In this document: piece after piece, positions 26,136 to 34,458 of the stretch
How positions within the stretch are numbered: the first letter of the stretch is position 1
Layout: the number at the start of each line of letters is the position of its first letter
NCBI GenBank assembly: GCA_944389025.1
Contig: CALXKU010000003.1
Location: forward strand, 62,001-126,000
DNA: 64,000 nucleotides
DNA from: an uncultured Spirochaetaceae bacterium
GTDB lineage: Bacteria > Spirochaetota > Spirochaetia > Sphaerochaetales > Sphaerochaetaceae
Direction: 5' to 3'
Made by a program: the position numbers and the translations under genes
The notes under the pieces: generated by a model
Database searches by the model: none
Seen by the model: only the letters and a program-made list of their open reading frames with translations
What the model was told of the DNA's origin: nothing

Positions 26136-26687
26136 ATGTCAAGATTGATTACACAGCGTGCCATTGTTGCCGCGTTTAAGGATATTTTGAAGGATACCCC
26201 TTTCAATAAGGTCACAATTTCAGATTTATCAGATAGAACGGGGATAAACAGGCAGACCTTCTATTATAATTTCAGGGACATATACGACCTGATCCTTTTC
26301 ATGATAGAGGATGAACTCATTCCAATCATAGACGGGGAAAAGGATTTCAGTTCATGCATGCTTAAAATATATGATTATTTCATTGGCCATCGGCAGATGC
26401 TTCTGAATATCTATCGTCATATTGAGATAGGGGAGATAAATCACAGACTTGAACCTGTGATTAAGCAGGTGGCAGAGACCATGGGTGATGATGTCGTTAC
26501 CGATTTCCCGTTAAAAGCCGAGGATAAGGATGTTGCGGTAAGGTTCACCGCACTGATGATTTCTGAATTCACCTCACGTTGGATCAGCCTCGGGGCTCCT
26601 GATCAAAGAGAAAGGTTCTCCCGTTTCGCAGATCTCCTTGAATGCAATATGAAGAGCACCATCAGGTTCCTTCATGAAGAGAAATGA
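26136..26687 (+). CDS. TetR/AcrR family regulator (DhaS/TetR_C_7-like)
   Basis: A 183-residue regulator. The N-terminal helix-turn-helix is NKVTISDLSDRTGINRQTFYYNFRDIYDLI, with the FYYNF recognition helix common in DhaS-like TetR proteins. The C-terminal half (MILNIYRHIEI-like, then DVAVRFTALMISEFTSRWISLG) corresponds to the TetR_C_7/8 type domain. It lies 107 bp before a radical SAM gene and metK on the same strand, and probably controls them. Its ligand is unknown. Confidence 0.82.
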   Translation: MSRLITQRAIVAAFKDILKDTPFNKVTISDLSDRTGINRQTFYYNFRDIYDLILFMIEDELIPIIDGEKDFSSCMLKIYDYFIGHRQMLLNIYRHIEIGEINHRLEPVIKQVAETMGDDVVTDFPLKAEDKDVAVRFTALMISEFTSRWISLGAPDQRERFSRFADLLECNMKSTIRFLHEEK

Positions 26688-26794
26688 ATTTATACAATTG
26701 TTTTCCTTTGTCAAAAAATCAATACAAAACCATTTAATCGTTCATGGGTGAACGCGTTTTCCATTGCCATATTCAAGGCATAGGAGAAACAAAA

Positions 26795-28141
26795 ATGGAT
26801 ATAAAAACAAAATCAGTAGAGATGGGCTTTAGCAAAGCCTATGAGTATCTTGACCGCAATCCGGAGGAGAATCTTCCAAAGCTTCTTTCAATGGTAAGGA
26901 AGATGATGCCTGATGAGGAGTACGATAGCAAGTTCAGGCTGTTTGAGATGGCAATCAATGATAAGAACAGTCCATGGCATAAACTGCTTCTCTCCCTATG
27001 GACGGATGTAGATGGTGATGTTAGAAAGACAGCCTTCCGCAATTTCATCGTAAACTCCTTCTTCAGATGGTCTCAGATGCAGAAGTTCAATGAGAAGACT
27101 TATGGATTTAGGGCGCCATGGACGATATTGATGGATCCCACCTCCGCATGCAACCTGCATTGTACGGGATGCTGGGCGGCAGAATATGGAAACAGGCTCA
27201 ATCTAAGTTTTGATGAACTTGATAGTATCGTGGAACAGGGTAAGAAGCTTGGCATATATATGTATCTTTTCTCCGGCGGAGAACCTCTTGTCAGAAAAAA
27301 TGACATAATAGCACTATGCTCAAAGCACTCTGAGGTCCAGTTTCTCGCATTCACAAACGGTACTCTCATTGATGAGGATTTCGCAGATGATATGCTCCGT
27401 GTGAAAAACTTTATCCCCGCAATCAGCGTGGAAGGCTTTGAGAGTGCAACGGATGCAAGACGTGGCGATGGAACTTACCGCAGGGTACTTAAGGCGGCCT
27501 CAATATTGAGGGAGAGAAAACTTCCTTTCGGGTTCTCCTGCTGCTACACTTCAAAGAACGTGGATTGCATAGGCTCTGAGGAGTATTTCGACTGGATGAT
27601 CGACTGTGGCGCTAAGTTCTGCTGGTTCTTCACTTATATGCCGATAGGGAAAGGAGCTCCTACGGATTTAATGGTATCTGCAAAGCAGAGAGCTGAGATG
27701 TATCGTGTGATAAGGACGTTCAGGAAGACGAAGCCGATATTCACCATAGATTTCTGGAACGACGGGGAGTATGTGAAAGGCTGTATCGCCGGCGGAAGGT
27801 ATTATTTCCATATCAATGCAAACGGAGATGCGGAGCCTTGCGCGTTCATCCATTATTCGGACAGCAATATACGGGATAAGAATCTTATCGAAATACTTTC
27901 TTCTCCGCTTTTCTCAGATTACAGATCCAAGCAGCCATTCAACTGCAATCACCTCAGGCCATGTCCACTGCTGGATAATCCCGAGAAATTGGTCACAATG
28001 GTTAAGGAGACATATGCCGAATCAACGGATCTTGCTGCTCCCGAAGATGTGGAAGAGCTTGCAGTAAAATGCGAAGACAAGGCTGTGAAATGGGCACCTG
28101 TCGCAGACGAGATATGGAATGATTCCAGGCAATCCAGATGA
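26795..28141 (+). CDS. Radical SAM protein with SPASM-like C-terminus
   Basis: A 448-residue protein. After an N-terminal helical region comes CNLHCTGCWAAEYGNRL (about residue 118), the CX3CX2C cluster motif, then YLFSGGEPLVRKNDI and SVEGFESATDARRGDG, a complete radical SAM core. The C-terminal third has further cysteines (GCIAGG, EPCAFIHYSD, NCNHLRPCP), as in SPASM or twitch auxiliary-cluster domains that modify peptides or anaerobic cofactors. AGGAGA 9 nt before the ATG decides the start. It ends in an ATGA overlap with metK, so SAM supply is genetically tied to it. Substrate unknown. Confidence 0.8.
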   Translation: MDIKTKSVEMGFSKAYEYLDRNPEENLPKLLSMVRKMMPDEEYDSKFRLFEMAINDKNSPWHKLLLSLWTDVDGDVRKTAFRNFIVNSFFRWSQMQKFNEKTYGFRAPWTILMDPTSACNLHCTGCWAAEYGNRLNLSFDELDSIVEQGKKLGIYMYLFSGGEPLVRKNDIIALCSKHSEVQFLAFTNGTLIDEDFADDMLRVKNFIPAISVEGFESATDARRGDGTYRRVLKAASILRERKLPFGFSCCYTSKNVDCIGSEEYFDWMIDCGAKFCWFFTYMPIGKGAPTDLMVSAKQRAEMYRVIRTFRKTKPIFTIDFWNDGEYVKGCIAGGRYYFHINANGDAEPCAFIHYSDSNIRDKNLIEILSSPLFSDYRSKQPFNCNHLRPCPLLDNPEKLVTMVKETYAESTDLAAPEDVEELAVKCEDKAVKWAPVADEIWNDSRQSR

Positions 28142-29301
28142 AAAAGCTGATCACATCTGAAGCTGTTACAATAGGGCACCCGGATAAGGTCTGTGATCAG
28201 ATTGCGGATGCCATCCTTGACAGTCTGCTTGAGCAGGATCCTCTTTCCCGCTGTGCATGCGAAGTCACAGCTGCGCCGGGACGTGTTAATATCATGGGGG
28301 AGATTACGACCAAAGCCGATGTGGATTATGCTGACATAGCACGAAAGGTCATCCGCGATATCGGGTACACGCGTCCAGAATATGGTTTTGATGACAGTAT
28401 CCGTATTGATGTTGCAATCCATGAGCAGTCTCCAGACATAGCAATGGGTGTGAATTCTCCGTCCGAAGACGGATTTGCAACCGGGGCTGGAGACCAGGGT
28501 ATGATGTTCGGTTACGCATCTTCTGAAACTGAGACTTTAATGCCTTATGCTGCATATCTTGCCAGAGGCCTTTCAATGAAGCTTGCTGCTGCAAGGAAGA
28601 GTGGGGGATTGAGCTATCTGCGCCCAGACGGGAAAAGCCAGGTTACAGTGGAATATGATGGTAGAACTCCGGTGCGCGTTGCCGCCATCGTCCTTTCCGC
28701 ACAGCATGATCCAGATATATCGATGGAGAAGCTGAGAGGAGATCTTAATGAAGCTGTCATTAGAGAGATTATCCCTAATCGTATGATTGATACAGATACC
28801 CGTATCTATATTAATCCGACAGGACGGTTCGTGCTTGGAGGTCCTGCTGCGGATACAGGGCTGACGGGACGAAAAATCATCGCCGATACTTATGGGGGAT
28901 ATGCCCGTCATGGTGGTGGTGCTTTCTCTGGAAAGGATCCCACAAAAGTGGATAGATCCGCTGCCTTGATGCTCCGGCACATAGCAAAGACGATAGTTGC
29001 ATCCCGTGTTGCAGATGAATGTGAACTGCAGGCTGCGTATGCAATAGGGGTATCTGAACCTGTCTCACTCTATGTGAATACCTATGGAACCTGCAGGATA
29101 AGCGAAGAGAGCCTGGCAGGGTGGATTCTTGATAATTTCAATCTCAGCCCTGACAGTATGATATCCTACCTCAATCTGCGAAAACCTATTTACTATAGCA
29201 CGGCGGAAAATGGCCCGTTCGGCTGGAATGAACGGGGCTATGCCTGGGAAGCAGTGAATGCCGAGGCCCTTGAAAAGCTGAATAACCTGTGTAGGAAATG
29301 A
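28138..29301 (+). CDS. metK: S-adenosylmethionine synthetase
   Basis: A 387-residue MetK, the normal length. SEAVTIGHPDKVCDQIADAILD at the N-terminus, GAGDQGMMFGYA at about residue 121, and GGGAFSGKDPTKVDRSAA at about residue 259 are the three diagnostic segments for ATP, Mg2+ and methionine binding. It makes SAM from methionine and ATP. It overlaps the radical SAM gene by 4 bp (ATGA), an unusual arrangement, and the next gene has its own structured leader. Confidence 0.95.
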   Translation: MKKLITSEAVTIGHPDKVCDQIADAILDSLLEQDPLSRCACEVTAAPGRVNIMGEITTKADVDYADIARKVIRDIGYTRPEYGFDDSIRIDVAIHEQSPDIAMGVNSPSEDGFATGAGDQGMMFGYASSETETLMPYAAYLARGLSMKLAAARKSGGLSYLRPDGKSQVTVEYDGRTPVRVAAIVLSAQHDPDISMEKLRGDLNEAVIREIIPNRMIDTDTRIYINPTGRFVLGGPAADTGLTGRKIIADTYGGYARHGGGAFSGKDPTKVDRSAALMLRHIAKTIVASRVADECELQAAYAIGVSEPVSLYVNTYGTCRISEESLAGWILDNFNLSPDSMISYLNLRKPIYYSTAENGPFGWNERGYAWEAVNAEALEKLNNLCRK

Positions 29302-29308
29302 GATTAAT

Positions 29309-29366
29309 CCGTACCCCTGATGTGATGTTTCAAAGCATCGCCTGTCTCTTTGAGCCAGGGGTGCGG
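29309..29366 (+). promoter_or_regulatory. Structured leader of the P-type ATPase gene
   Basis: CCGTACCCCTG (29309-29319) pairs with CAGGGGTGCGG (29356-29366) around an inner hairpin (GATGTTT with AAAGCATC, 29324-29339). The outer stem ends 18 nt before the ATG. It could be a metK terminator, an attenuator or a small ion-responsive leader. No T-run follows. I see no match to the known yybP-ykoY manganese riboswitch core. Confidence 0.4.
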
Positions 29367-29384
29367 TCTTCTATGGAGTAACAG

Positions 29385-32027
29385 ATGAAAGCGTATTTGA
29401 AGAATGAAGAAGAAATACTGAAAGATATGGACTCTTCCCTTGATGGACTATCAGGAGAGGAGGCGTTTGCCAGGTATGAGGCCTATGGCCCGAACAGGTT
29501 GGAGGAGAAAAAGAAGGAGAGCCTCCTGAAAAGATTCATTGGAGAGCTCTCAGATCCTATGCTCATAATCCTCATGATAGCAGCTGTGCTTTCCGTAGTC
29601 ACATCAGCCGCAGCGGGAAGCGCAGAATGGTCTGATGCAATCATAATCCTTGTTGTGGTCCTTATAAATGCAGTTCTTGGGGTTGTACAGGAGTCCAAAG
29701 CGGAAAAAGCGATAGAGGCTCTTCAGTCGATGTCCAAGGCAAGATCGAGGGTGAAGAGGGACGGCAGTGTTATGACCGTTGACAGCGGTGAGCTCGTTCC
29801 TGGGGATATAGTGGAACTTGAAGCTGGCGACAGCGTTCCTGCGGATGCGAGAATACTGTTCTCTGCTTCGATGAAGATTGAAGAAGCAGCCCTCACAGGT
29901 GAGTCTGTTCCTGTGGATAAGACGGCAGAGACGTTGACCGGTGATGAGATCCCGCTTGGAGATAGGAGGAACATGGTCTACATGGGGTCTACCGTAGTAT
30001 ATGGCCGCGGTGAGGCGATTGTGGTTTCCACGGGTATGAATACAGAGATGGGTAAGATAGCCACGGCCCTTTCGGATGCCAAAGACAATGAGACACCGCT
30101 GCAGAGGAAGCTTAATCAGCTGTCAAAGGTACTGACATGGCTTGTTCTTGGTATCTGTGTGGTAATGTTTGCTGTCAACCTCATTAGAATGGTATTCACG
30201 GGGGATGTTCAGCTTTCTGGGGTTCTCGATACTTTCATGATCGCAGTCTCCCTTGCGGTTGCTGCAATTCCTGAAGGTCTTGCCGCGGTTGTTACCATAG
30301 TCCTTTCCATAGGCGTTACGAAGATGAGTCATAAGAATGCCATCATCCGCAAACTTACTGCTGTTGAGACCCTTGGATGCACAGAGGTCATCTGCTCGGA
30401 TAAGACAGGAACCCTCACACAGAATAAGATGACAGTCGTAGATTCCTATGGTGATGATAAGAAGCTCCTTGCTGCGGCTATGGCGCTCTGCTCGGATGCT
30501 CATCTCAATAGTGAGCTGAAAGCTGAAGGTGAACCGACAGAGGTGGCTCTTGTAGACTGGGCTTTATCAATGGGGATGAACAAGAGTGACCTTGAAAAGG
30601 AATCTTTTGCCAGGGTTGGAGAGGCTCCGTTCGATTCTGAGAGGAAGATGATGAGCACTATCCACACAAATCCAGAAGGGGGTTATGTGCAGTTCTCAAA
30701 AGGTGCTCCCGATGTGCTTCTTTCAAAGTGTACTATGATTTTCTCTGGAGGCGGTATCCGCAATCTGACGGATAGTGACAGGAATGCGATTCTGAATACA
30801 AACAAGAATTTCGCAGATATGGCACTCAGAGTCCTTGCTGGGGCAATGAGAAAGCTTGATGAGGTTCCTGAGGACCAGAATCCCGATTCCCTCGAACATG
30901 ATCTCATATTTCTCGGTCTTGCTGGTATGATAGATCCGATACGTCCCGAGGTGAAGGATGCGATAGCGGAGTGCCGGAGCGCAGGAATCCGCCCAGTCAT
31001 GATTACAGGAGACCATATCGATACTGCAGTTGCCATCGGAAAAGAACTAGGGATAGTCAAGGACAGGAGTGAGGCGATCACAGGTGCAGAGCTCGATAAG
31101 CTGTCGGATGAGGAATTCCAGAAGAACATCAGGAAATACTCCATCTATGCCCGTGTGCAACCAGAGCATAAGGTAAGGATAGTCAAAGGCTGGCAGCAAG
31201 CCGGCATGATAACCGCAATGACCGGCGATGGCGTCAATGATGCACCTTCGATTAAGAATGCCGATATCGGGGTAGGAATGGGTATCACGGGAACGGATGT
31301 TACAAAGAATGTTGCAGACATGGTTCTTGCTGACGACAATTTTGCGACAATAGTTGTCGCTGTGGAGGAGGGAAGAAAGATTTATGAGAATATCCGCAAG
31401 GTGATCCAGTTCCTCCTTTCTGCGAATCTTGCAGAAGTGGTGGCTGTATTCGTCTCATCGCTTATGGGTGTAACCCTTTTGAAACCTACCCATCTGCTTT
31501 GGCTGAATCTGATTACTGATACCTTCCCTGCCATTGGGCTTGGAATGGAAGCATGTGAAGCCGACATCATGACCAGACCCCCTCGCTCCTCAAAGGAAGG
31601 ACTCTTTGCGAATCATCTTGGCACTAACTGCATAATACAGGGGATTGCTCTTGCTGTCATCGCAATTGCCTCATATATAGCAGGGGAGGTTTTTGAAAAC
31701 GGTTCATTCCATTTCGGCGTTTCAAGTGAGGATGGCATGACCATGGCTTTCCTGACGCTGTCAATGGCTGAATTGTTTCATTCGTTCAACATGAGGTCGC
31801 TCGATAAATCGCTTTTCAGGATAAAAGGGCATAACAAAGTCCTCTACTGGACGCTTGCTGGGGCTTTTGTGCTGACATTGGCCGTACTTTACATCCCATT
31901 CTTAAGCAATGCATTCGGCTTTGCCCATATATCCCTGACGGAATTCATGATTGCCATTGCTGTCGCAGTCCTGATTATCCCGATTGTTGAGGCCCAGAAG
32001 AGATTGCAAAGTAGGAAGAAGATATAG
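29385..32027 (+). CDS. Calcium-type P-type ATPase (P2A)
   Basis: An 880-residue cation pump of normal length with ten predicted transmembrane helices. The phosphorylation site is CSDKTGTLTQNKM; TGES lies in the actuator domain at about residue 168, and TGDGVNDAPSIKNADIGVGMG in the P-domain hinge. AAIPEGLAAVVTIVLSIG carries the PEGL-type helix-4 motif of Ca2+ pumps, and the last six helices contain acidic and Asn residues in ANLAEVV and NLITDTFPA. It exports Ca2+ or Mn2+ from the cytoplasm. Monocistronic, behind a structured leader. Confidence 0.9.
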   Translation: MKAYLKNEEEILKDMDSSLDGLSGEEAFARYEAYGPNRLEEKKKESLLKRFIGELSDPMLIILMIAAVLSVVTSAAAGSAEWSDAIIILVVVLINAVLGVVQESKAEKAIEALQSMSKARSRVKRDGSVMTVDSGELVPGDIVELEAGDSVPADARILFSASMKIEEAALTGESVPVDKTAETLTGDEIPLGDRRNMVYMGSTVVYGRGEAIVVSTGMNTEMGKIATALSDAKDNETPLQRKLNQLSKVLTWLVLGICVVMFAVNLIRMVFTGDVQLSGVLDTFMIAVSLAVAAIPEGLAAVVTIVLSIGVTKMSHKNAIIRKLTAVETLGCTEVICSDKTGTLTQNKMTVVDSYGDDKKLLAAAMALCSDAHLNSELKAEGEPTEVALVDWALSMGMNKSDLEKESFARVGEAPFDSERKMMSTIHTNPEGGYVQFSKGAPDVLLSKCTMIFSGGGIRNLTDSDRNAILNTNKNFADMALRVLAGAMRKLDEVPEDQNPDSLEHDLIFLGLAGMIDPIRPEVKDAIAECRSAGIRPVMITGDHIDTAVAIGKELGIVKDRSEAITGAELDKLSDEEFQKNIRKYSIYARVQPEHKVRIVKGWQQAGMITAMTGDGVNDAPSIKNADIGVGMGITGTDVTKNVADMVLADDNFATIVVAVEEGRKIYENIRKVIQFLLSANLAEVVAVFVSSLMGVTLLKPTHLLWLNLITDTFPAIGLGMEACEADIMTRPPRSSKEGLFANHLGTNCIIQGIALAVIAIASYIAGEVFENGSFHFGVSSEDGMTMAFLTLSMAELFHSFNMRSLDKSLFRIKGHNKVLYWTLAGAFVLTLAVLYIPFLSNAFGFAHISLTEFMIAIAVAVLIIPIVEAQKRLQSRKKI

Positions 32028-32085
32028 AAGTAATAAATATCGAACATCTTACCAGTGAGTGCAAGGTGGGAGGAACTGCTGGTTC

Positions 32086-32967
32086 TTAAGCTGCAGTGAT
32101 TGAGGGAAGTGCAATAATCAAGGTCCCGATGATGATCGCTGCAAGTCCTATCGATGCTTTCCTGGTAAGGTGTTCATTGAAAGCGATTCTTGAAAAAACG
32201 ATTGTGACGATTATGCTCAGCTTATCTATCGGCACGACTACGCTTGCAGGCCCGTCCTGTAATGCTTTGTAATAGCATAGCCAGGAGGCTCCTGTAGCTA
32301 TTCCAGAGACGATGATGAAGAGCAGTTCCTTTTTCTGTATTCCCTTGAGTCTTTTCTTCTTGCCTGTTACAAAGACGATAAGCCATGACATGATAAGAAC
32401 GACAAATGTGCGTATTGCAGTCCCAAGATTGGAATCTATCCCCTCAATGCCGATTTTCCCGAGAATCGATGTCAGACTTGCAAATAATGCAGATAGAAGT
32501 GCATATGCTATCCATTGATGATTCTCTTCCGATGTTTTCTCTACTGTTTCTTTCTTCTCAATCATCAAGAAAATTCCAACTCCGATAAGGATTATTGCTA
32601 TGAGGCCAGAAAGACTGATACCCTCACCAAGGAATATCATGGCAAGTATCATTGTGAGTACGGTGCTTGATTTGTCTATCGGGACGACTTTGTTGATATC
32701 TCCTTTCTGCAGTGCATGGAAGTAGCAGAGCCACGAGGCACCAGTTGCAAAGCCTGAGAGGATTAGGAAGGTCCATGTTTTGATACTTATACTCTCAATA
32801 GAGGAGTCCGGTGTCGTCATGAAAGCCATAATCCAAGCGAAGACGAGGACGACTATTGTACGTATTGCGGTTGCTACTGTTGAGTCGGTCTTTTCTATTC
32901 CGCATTTTGCAAGAATGGCCGTTACCCCTGCAAAGAAAGCCGATCCAAATGCAAAAAGAATCCACAT
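32086..32967 (-). CDS. EamA family transporter (two-repeat DMT)
   Basis: A 293-residue membrane protein with ten helices in two EamA repeats. Both repeats hold the same TGASWLCYFHALQKGD/TGASWLCYYKALQDGP and VVPIDKSSTVLTMILAMIF/VVPIDKLSIIVTIVFSRIAF elements, an internal duplication visible by eye. These are marks of the YddG/PecM-like exporter group. The substrate is unknown. It is transcribed away from the Rrf2/SirTM operon; the 220-bp gap between them holds that operon's operator. Confidence 0.85.
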   Translation of the reverse strand: MWILFAFGSAFFAGVTAILAKCGIEKTDSTVATAIRTIVVLVFAWIMAFMTTPDSSIESISIKTWTFLILSGFATGASWLCYFHALQKGDINKVVPIDKSSTVLTMILAMIFLGEGISLSGLIAIILIGVGIFLMIEKKETVEKTSEENHQWIAYALLSALFASLTSILGKIGIEGIDSNLGTAIRTFVVLIMSWLIVFVTGKKKRLKGIQKKELLFIIVSGIATGASWLCYYKALQDGPASVVVPIDKLSIIVTIVFSRIAFNEHLTRKASIGLAAIIIGTLIIALPSITAA

Positions 32968-33093
32968 ATGTTTCTTTCCTATGTTGCCCGTTTAGTGTAA
33001 CACTTCACAGAGCTTAAAACAAATAATCCAAGGCATTATCCTCAAAATATATATTTTTTAAACAGTAGTGGAAAATATATTCATAATTTTAAT

Positions 33094-33112
33094 TGTAACT
33101 ATTGACATTACA
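33094..33112. promoter_or_regulatory. Rrf2-type 19-bp operator, copy 1
   Basis: TGTAACTATTGACATTACA: a TGTAAC/ATTACA inverted repeat with a 7-bp spacer. Its twin, with two changes, is at 33962-33980. Part of it is TTGACA (33102-33107), a perfect -35 box, with TATCTT (33125-33130) 17 nt later as -10. Binding here would block transcription of the whole operon. Assignment to the operon-encoded Rrf2 protein is inferred. Confidence 0.65.
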
Positions 33113-33130
33113 TCAAATGCGGTATATCTT
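33102..33130 (+). promoter_or_regulatory. Promoter of the SnoaL-Rrf2-SirTM operon
   Basis: A consensus TTGACA -35 and a TATCTT -10 with 17-nt spacing, 58 nt upstream of the first gene's ATG. It is embedded in the 19-bp inverted-repeat element. Confidence 0.6.
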
Positions 33131-33187
33131 CCTGTTTATAGATGAAACCATTATGATTACATTAAAAAGATCTTGGAGGATTACATT

Positions 33188-33961
33188 ATGACAAACAAGG
33201 AAAAAGCATTGGCATTGATCGGAACATTCGCATCAGGCGACACGAAGGCAGCAGCATTACTGCTCGCAGAAGGCTACATCCAGCACAACCTTTCTTACGG
33301 TACAGGACGTGATGCCTTCATCTCTTCCGTTGAGTATCTTGCCTCAGCTCCGGTGAAAACAACAGTGAAGAACATCAGGGCATTTGAGGATGGTGACAAG
33401 GTGTTCCTGCAGACAGTCTACAACTTCGCAGGAGCAGGAGAACAGGTAGCCTTTGACATCTTCCGTTTTGATGAGGAAGGCAAGATCGCCGAGCACTGGG
33501 ACAATCTTGCATCTGTAGTGGCTCCTAATCCGTCAAACCACACCCAGATTGATGGATATATGGCAGTTGAGGATATTGATAAGACAGAAGAGAACAGGAC
33601 TCTTGTTAAGAACTTCCTTGTTGATGTCATGCAGGGCAAGCATCCTGAGAAGACAGCATCCTACTTTGATGGCAACAAATACATCCAGCACAATATAAGT
33701 ATCGCAGACGGTCTTTCAGGTCTTGGAGCTGCACTTGAGACAATGGCGAAGCAGGGAATCCAGATGATCTACGACAGGACACATATGGTGCTTGCAGAGG
33801 GTAACTTCGTTCTTGGTGTAAGCGAGGGAACATTCGGTGGTGTTCCTACTTCCTACTATGACCTCTGGAGGATTGAGAACGGAAAGATCGCTGAGCACTG
33901 GGATGTGATGGAGACAATTGCAGATTCATCCACATGGAAGAACAGTAACGGCAAGTTCTGA
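33188..33961 (+). CDS. Double SnoaL-like (NTF2 fold) protein
   Basis: A 257-residue protein made of two SnoaL-like NTF2 domains. The repeat is plain: EGYIQHNLSYGTGRDAF and NKYIQHNISIADGLSGL; FDIFRFDEEGKIAEHWDN and YDLWRIENGKIAEHWDV. Each NTF2 half keeps the HNxS and AEHWD positions used in related ester or ketone isomerases and polyketide cyclases. No catalytic role is established. The ATG at 33188 has GGAGG 8 nt upstream; an earlier in-frame ATG has no site. It is the first gene of the Rrf2/PPOX-ferredoxin/macrodomain/SirTM operon, and its expression is likely the most redox-responsive. Confidence 0.8.
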   Translation: MTNKEKALALIGTFASGDTKAAALLLAEGYIQHNLSYGTGRDAFISSVEYLASAPVKTTVKNIRAFEDGDKVFLQTVYNFAGAGEQVAFDIFRFDEEGKIAEHWDNLASVVAPNPSNHTQIDGYMAVEDIDKTEENRTLVKNFLVDVMQGKHPEKTASYFDGNKYIQHNISIADGLSGLGAALETMAKQGIQMIYDRTHMVLAEGNFVLGVSEGTFGGVPTSYYDLWRIENGKIAEHWDVMETIADSSTWKNSNGKF

Positions 33962-33980
33962 TGTAATAATTGACATTACA
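33962..33980. promoter_or_regulatory. Rrf2-type 19-bp operator, copy 2
   Basis: TGTAATAATTGACATTACA, a TGTAAT/ATTACA inverted repeat with a 7-bp spacer, starts at the base after the SnoaL gene's stop codon and lies 37 bp before the Rrf2 ATG. It differs from the 33094 copy at only two bases. It suggests internal autoregulation of the Rrf2 gene. Confidence 0.65.
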
Positions 33981-34017
33981 GTGGAATATGTTTGAGAATG
34001 ATGGCAGGAGGAATAGC

Positions 34018-34458
34018 ATGCAGATATCATCAAGGTTTACGGTGGCACTCCATATATTCGCCTGTGTCGAATACTTCAAGGATAAATGCAAGGTCACCAG
34101 CGATTTCCTGGCCTCAAGCATAAACACCAATCCTGTCATCATCCGCAGAATACTTTCACAGCTCTCAAAAGCAAGGCTGATAAGAGTGTTGAGAGGGACA
34201 GGCGGAATTGAGATAACCAGACCGCTGAGGGATATCACATTCCTGGATGTCTACAAGGCGGTCGAGCCCATAGAGGATGGAACGCTTTTCCATTTTCATG
34301 AGAATCCGAATCCATCCTGTCCTGTAGGACGCAATATCCATGCGCTTCTGGATGGAAAGCTCTGCTCTATTCAGGAAGCGATGGAAGACAGGATGAAGGA
34401 GTACACGCTTGAAGATATCAAAAGTGGAATTGGAGAAATCCTCGGAGAGAAAATTTGA
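34018..34458 (+). CDS. Rrf2 family transcriptional regulator
   Basis: A 146-residue Rrf2-type DNA-binding protein. N-terminal QISSRFTVALHIFACVEYF, winged helix INTNPVIIRRILSQLSKARLIRVLRGTGGIEITRP, and dimerisation helix follow the family order. It has Cys at about residues 15, 25, 85 and 100, but not the three-cysteine IscR spacing, so a [2Fe-2S] or thiol-based sensor of the CymR/NsrR sort is possible but unproven. AGGAGG 6 nt upstream decides the ATG at 34018. Its 3' end overlaps the next gene, so the two are coupled. Confidence 0.85.
   Translation: MQISSRFTVALHIFACVEYFKDKCKVTSDFLASSINTNPVIIRRILSQLSKARLIRVLRGTGGIEITRPLRDITFLDVYKAVEPIEDGTLFHFHENPNPSCPVGRNIHALLDGKLCSIQEAMEDRMKEYTLEDIKSGIGEILGEKI

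Noticed and set aside
29302-29384. Manganese riboswitch (yybP-ykoY) upstream of the P-type ATPase
   Set aside because: The leader is only about 80 nt and lacks the conserved loop sequences of that riboswitch.
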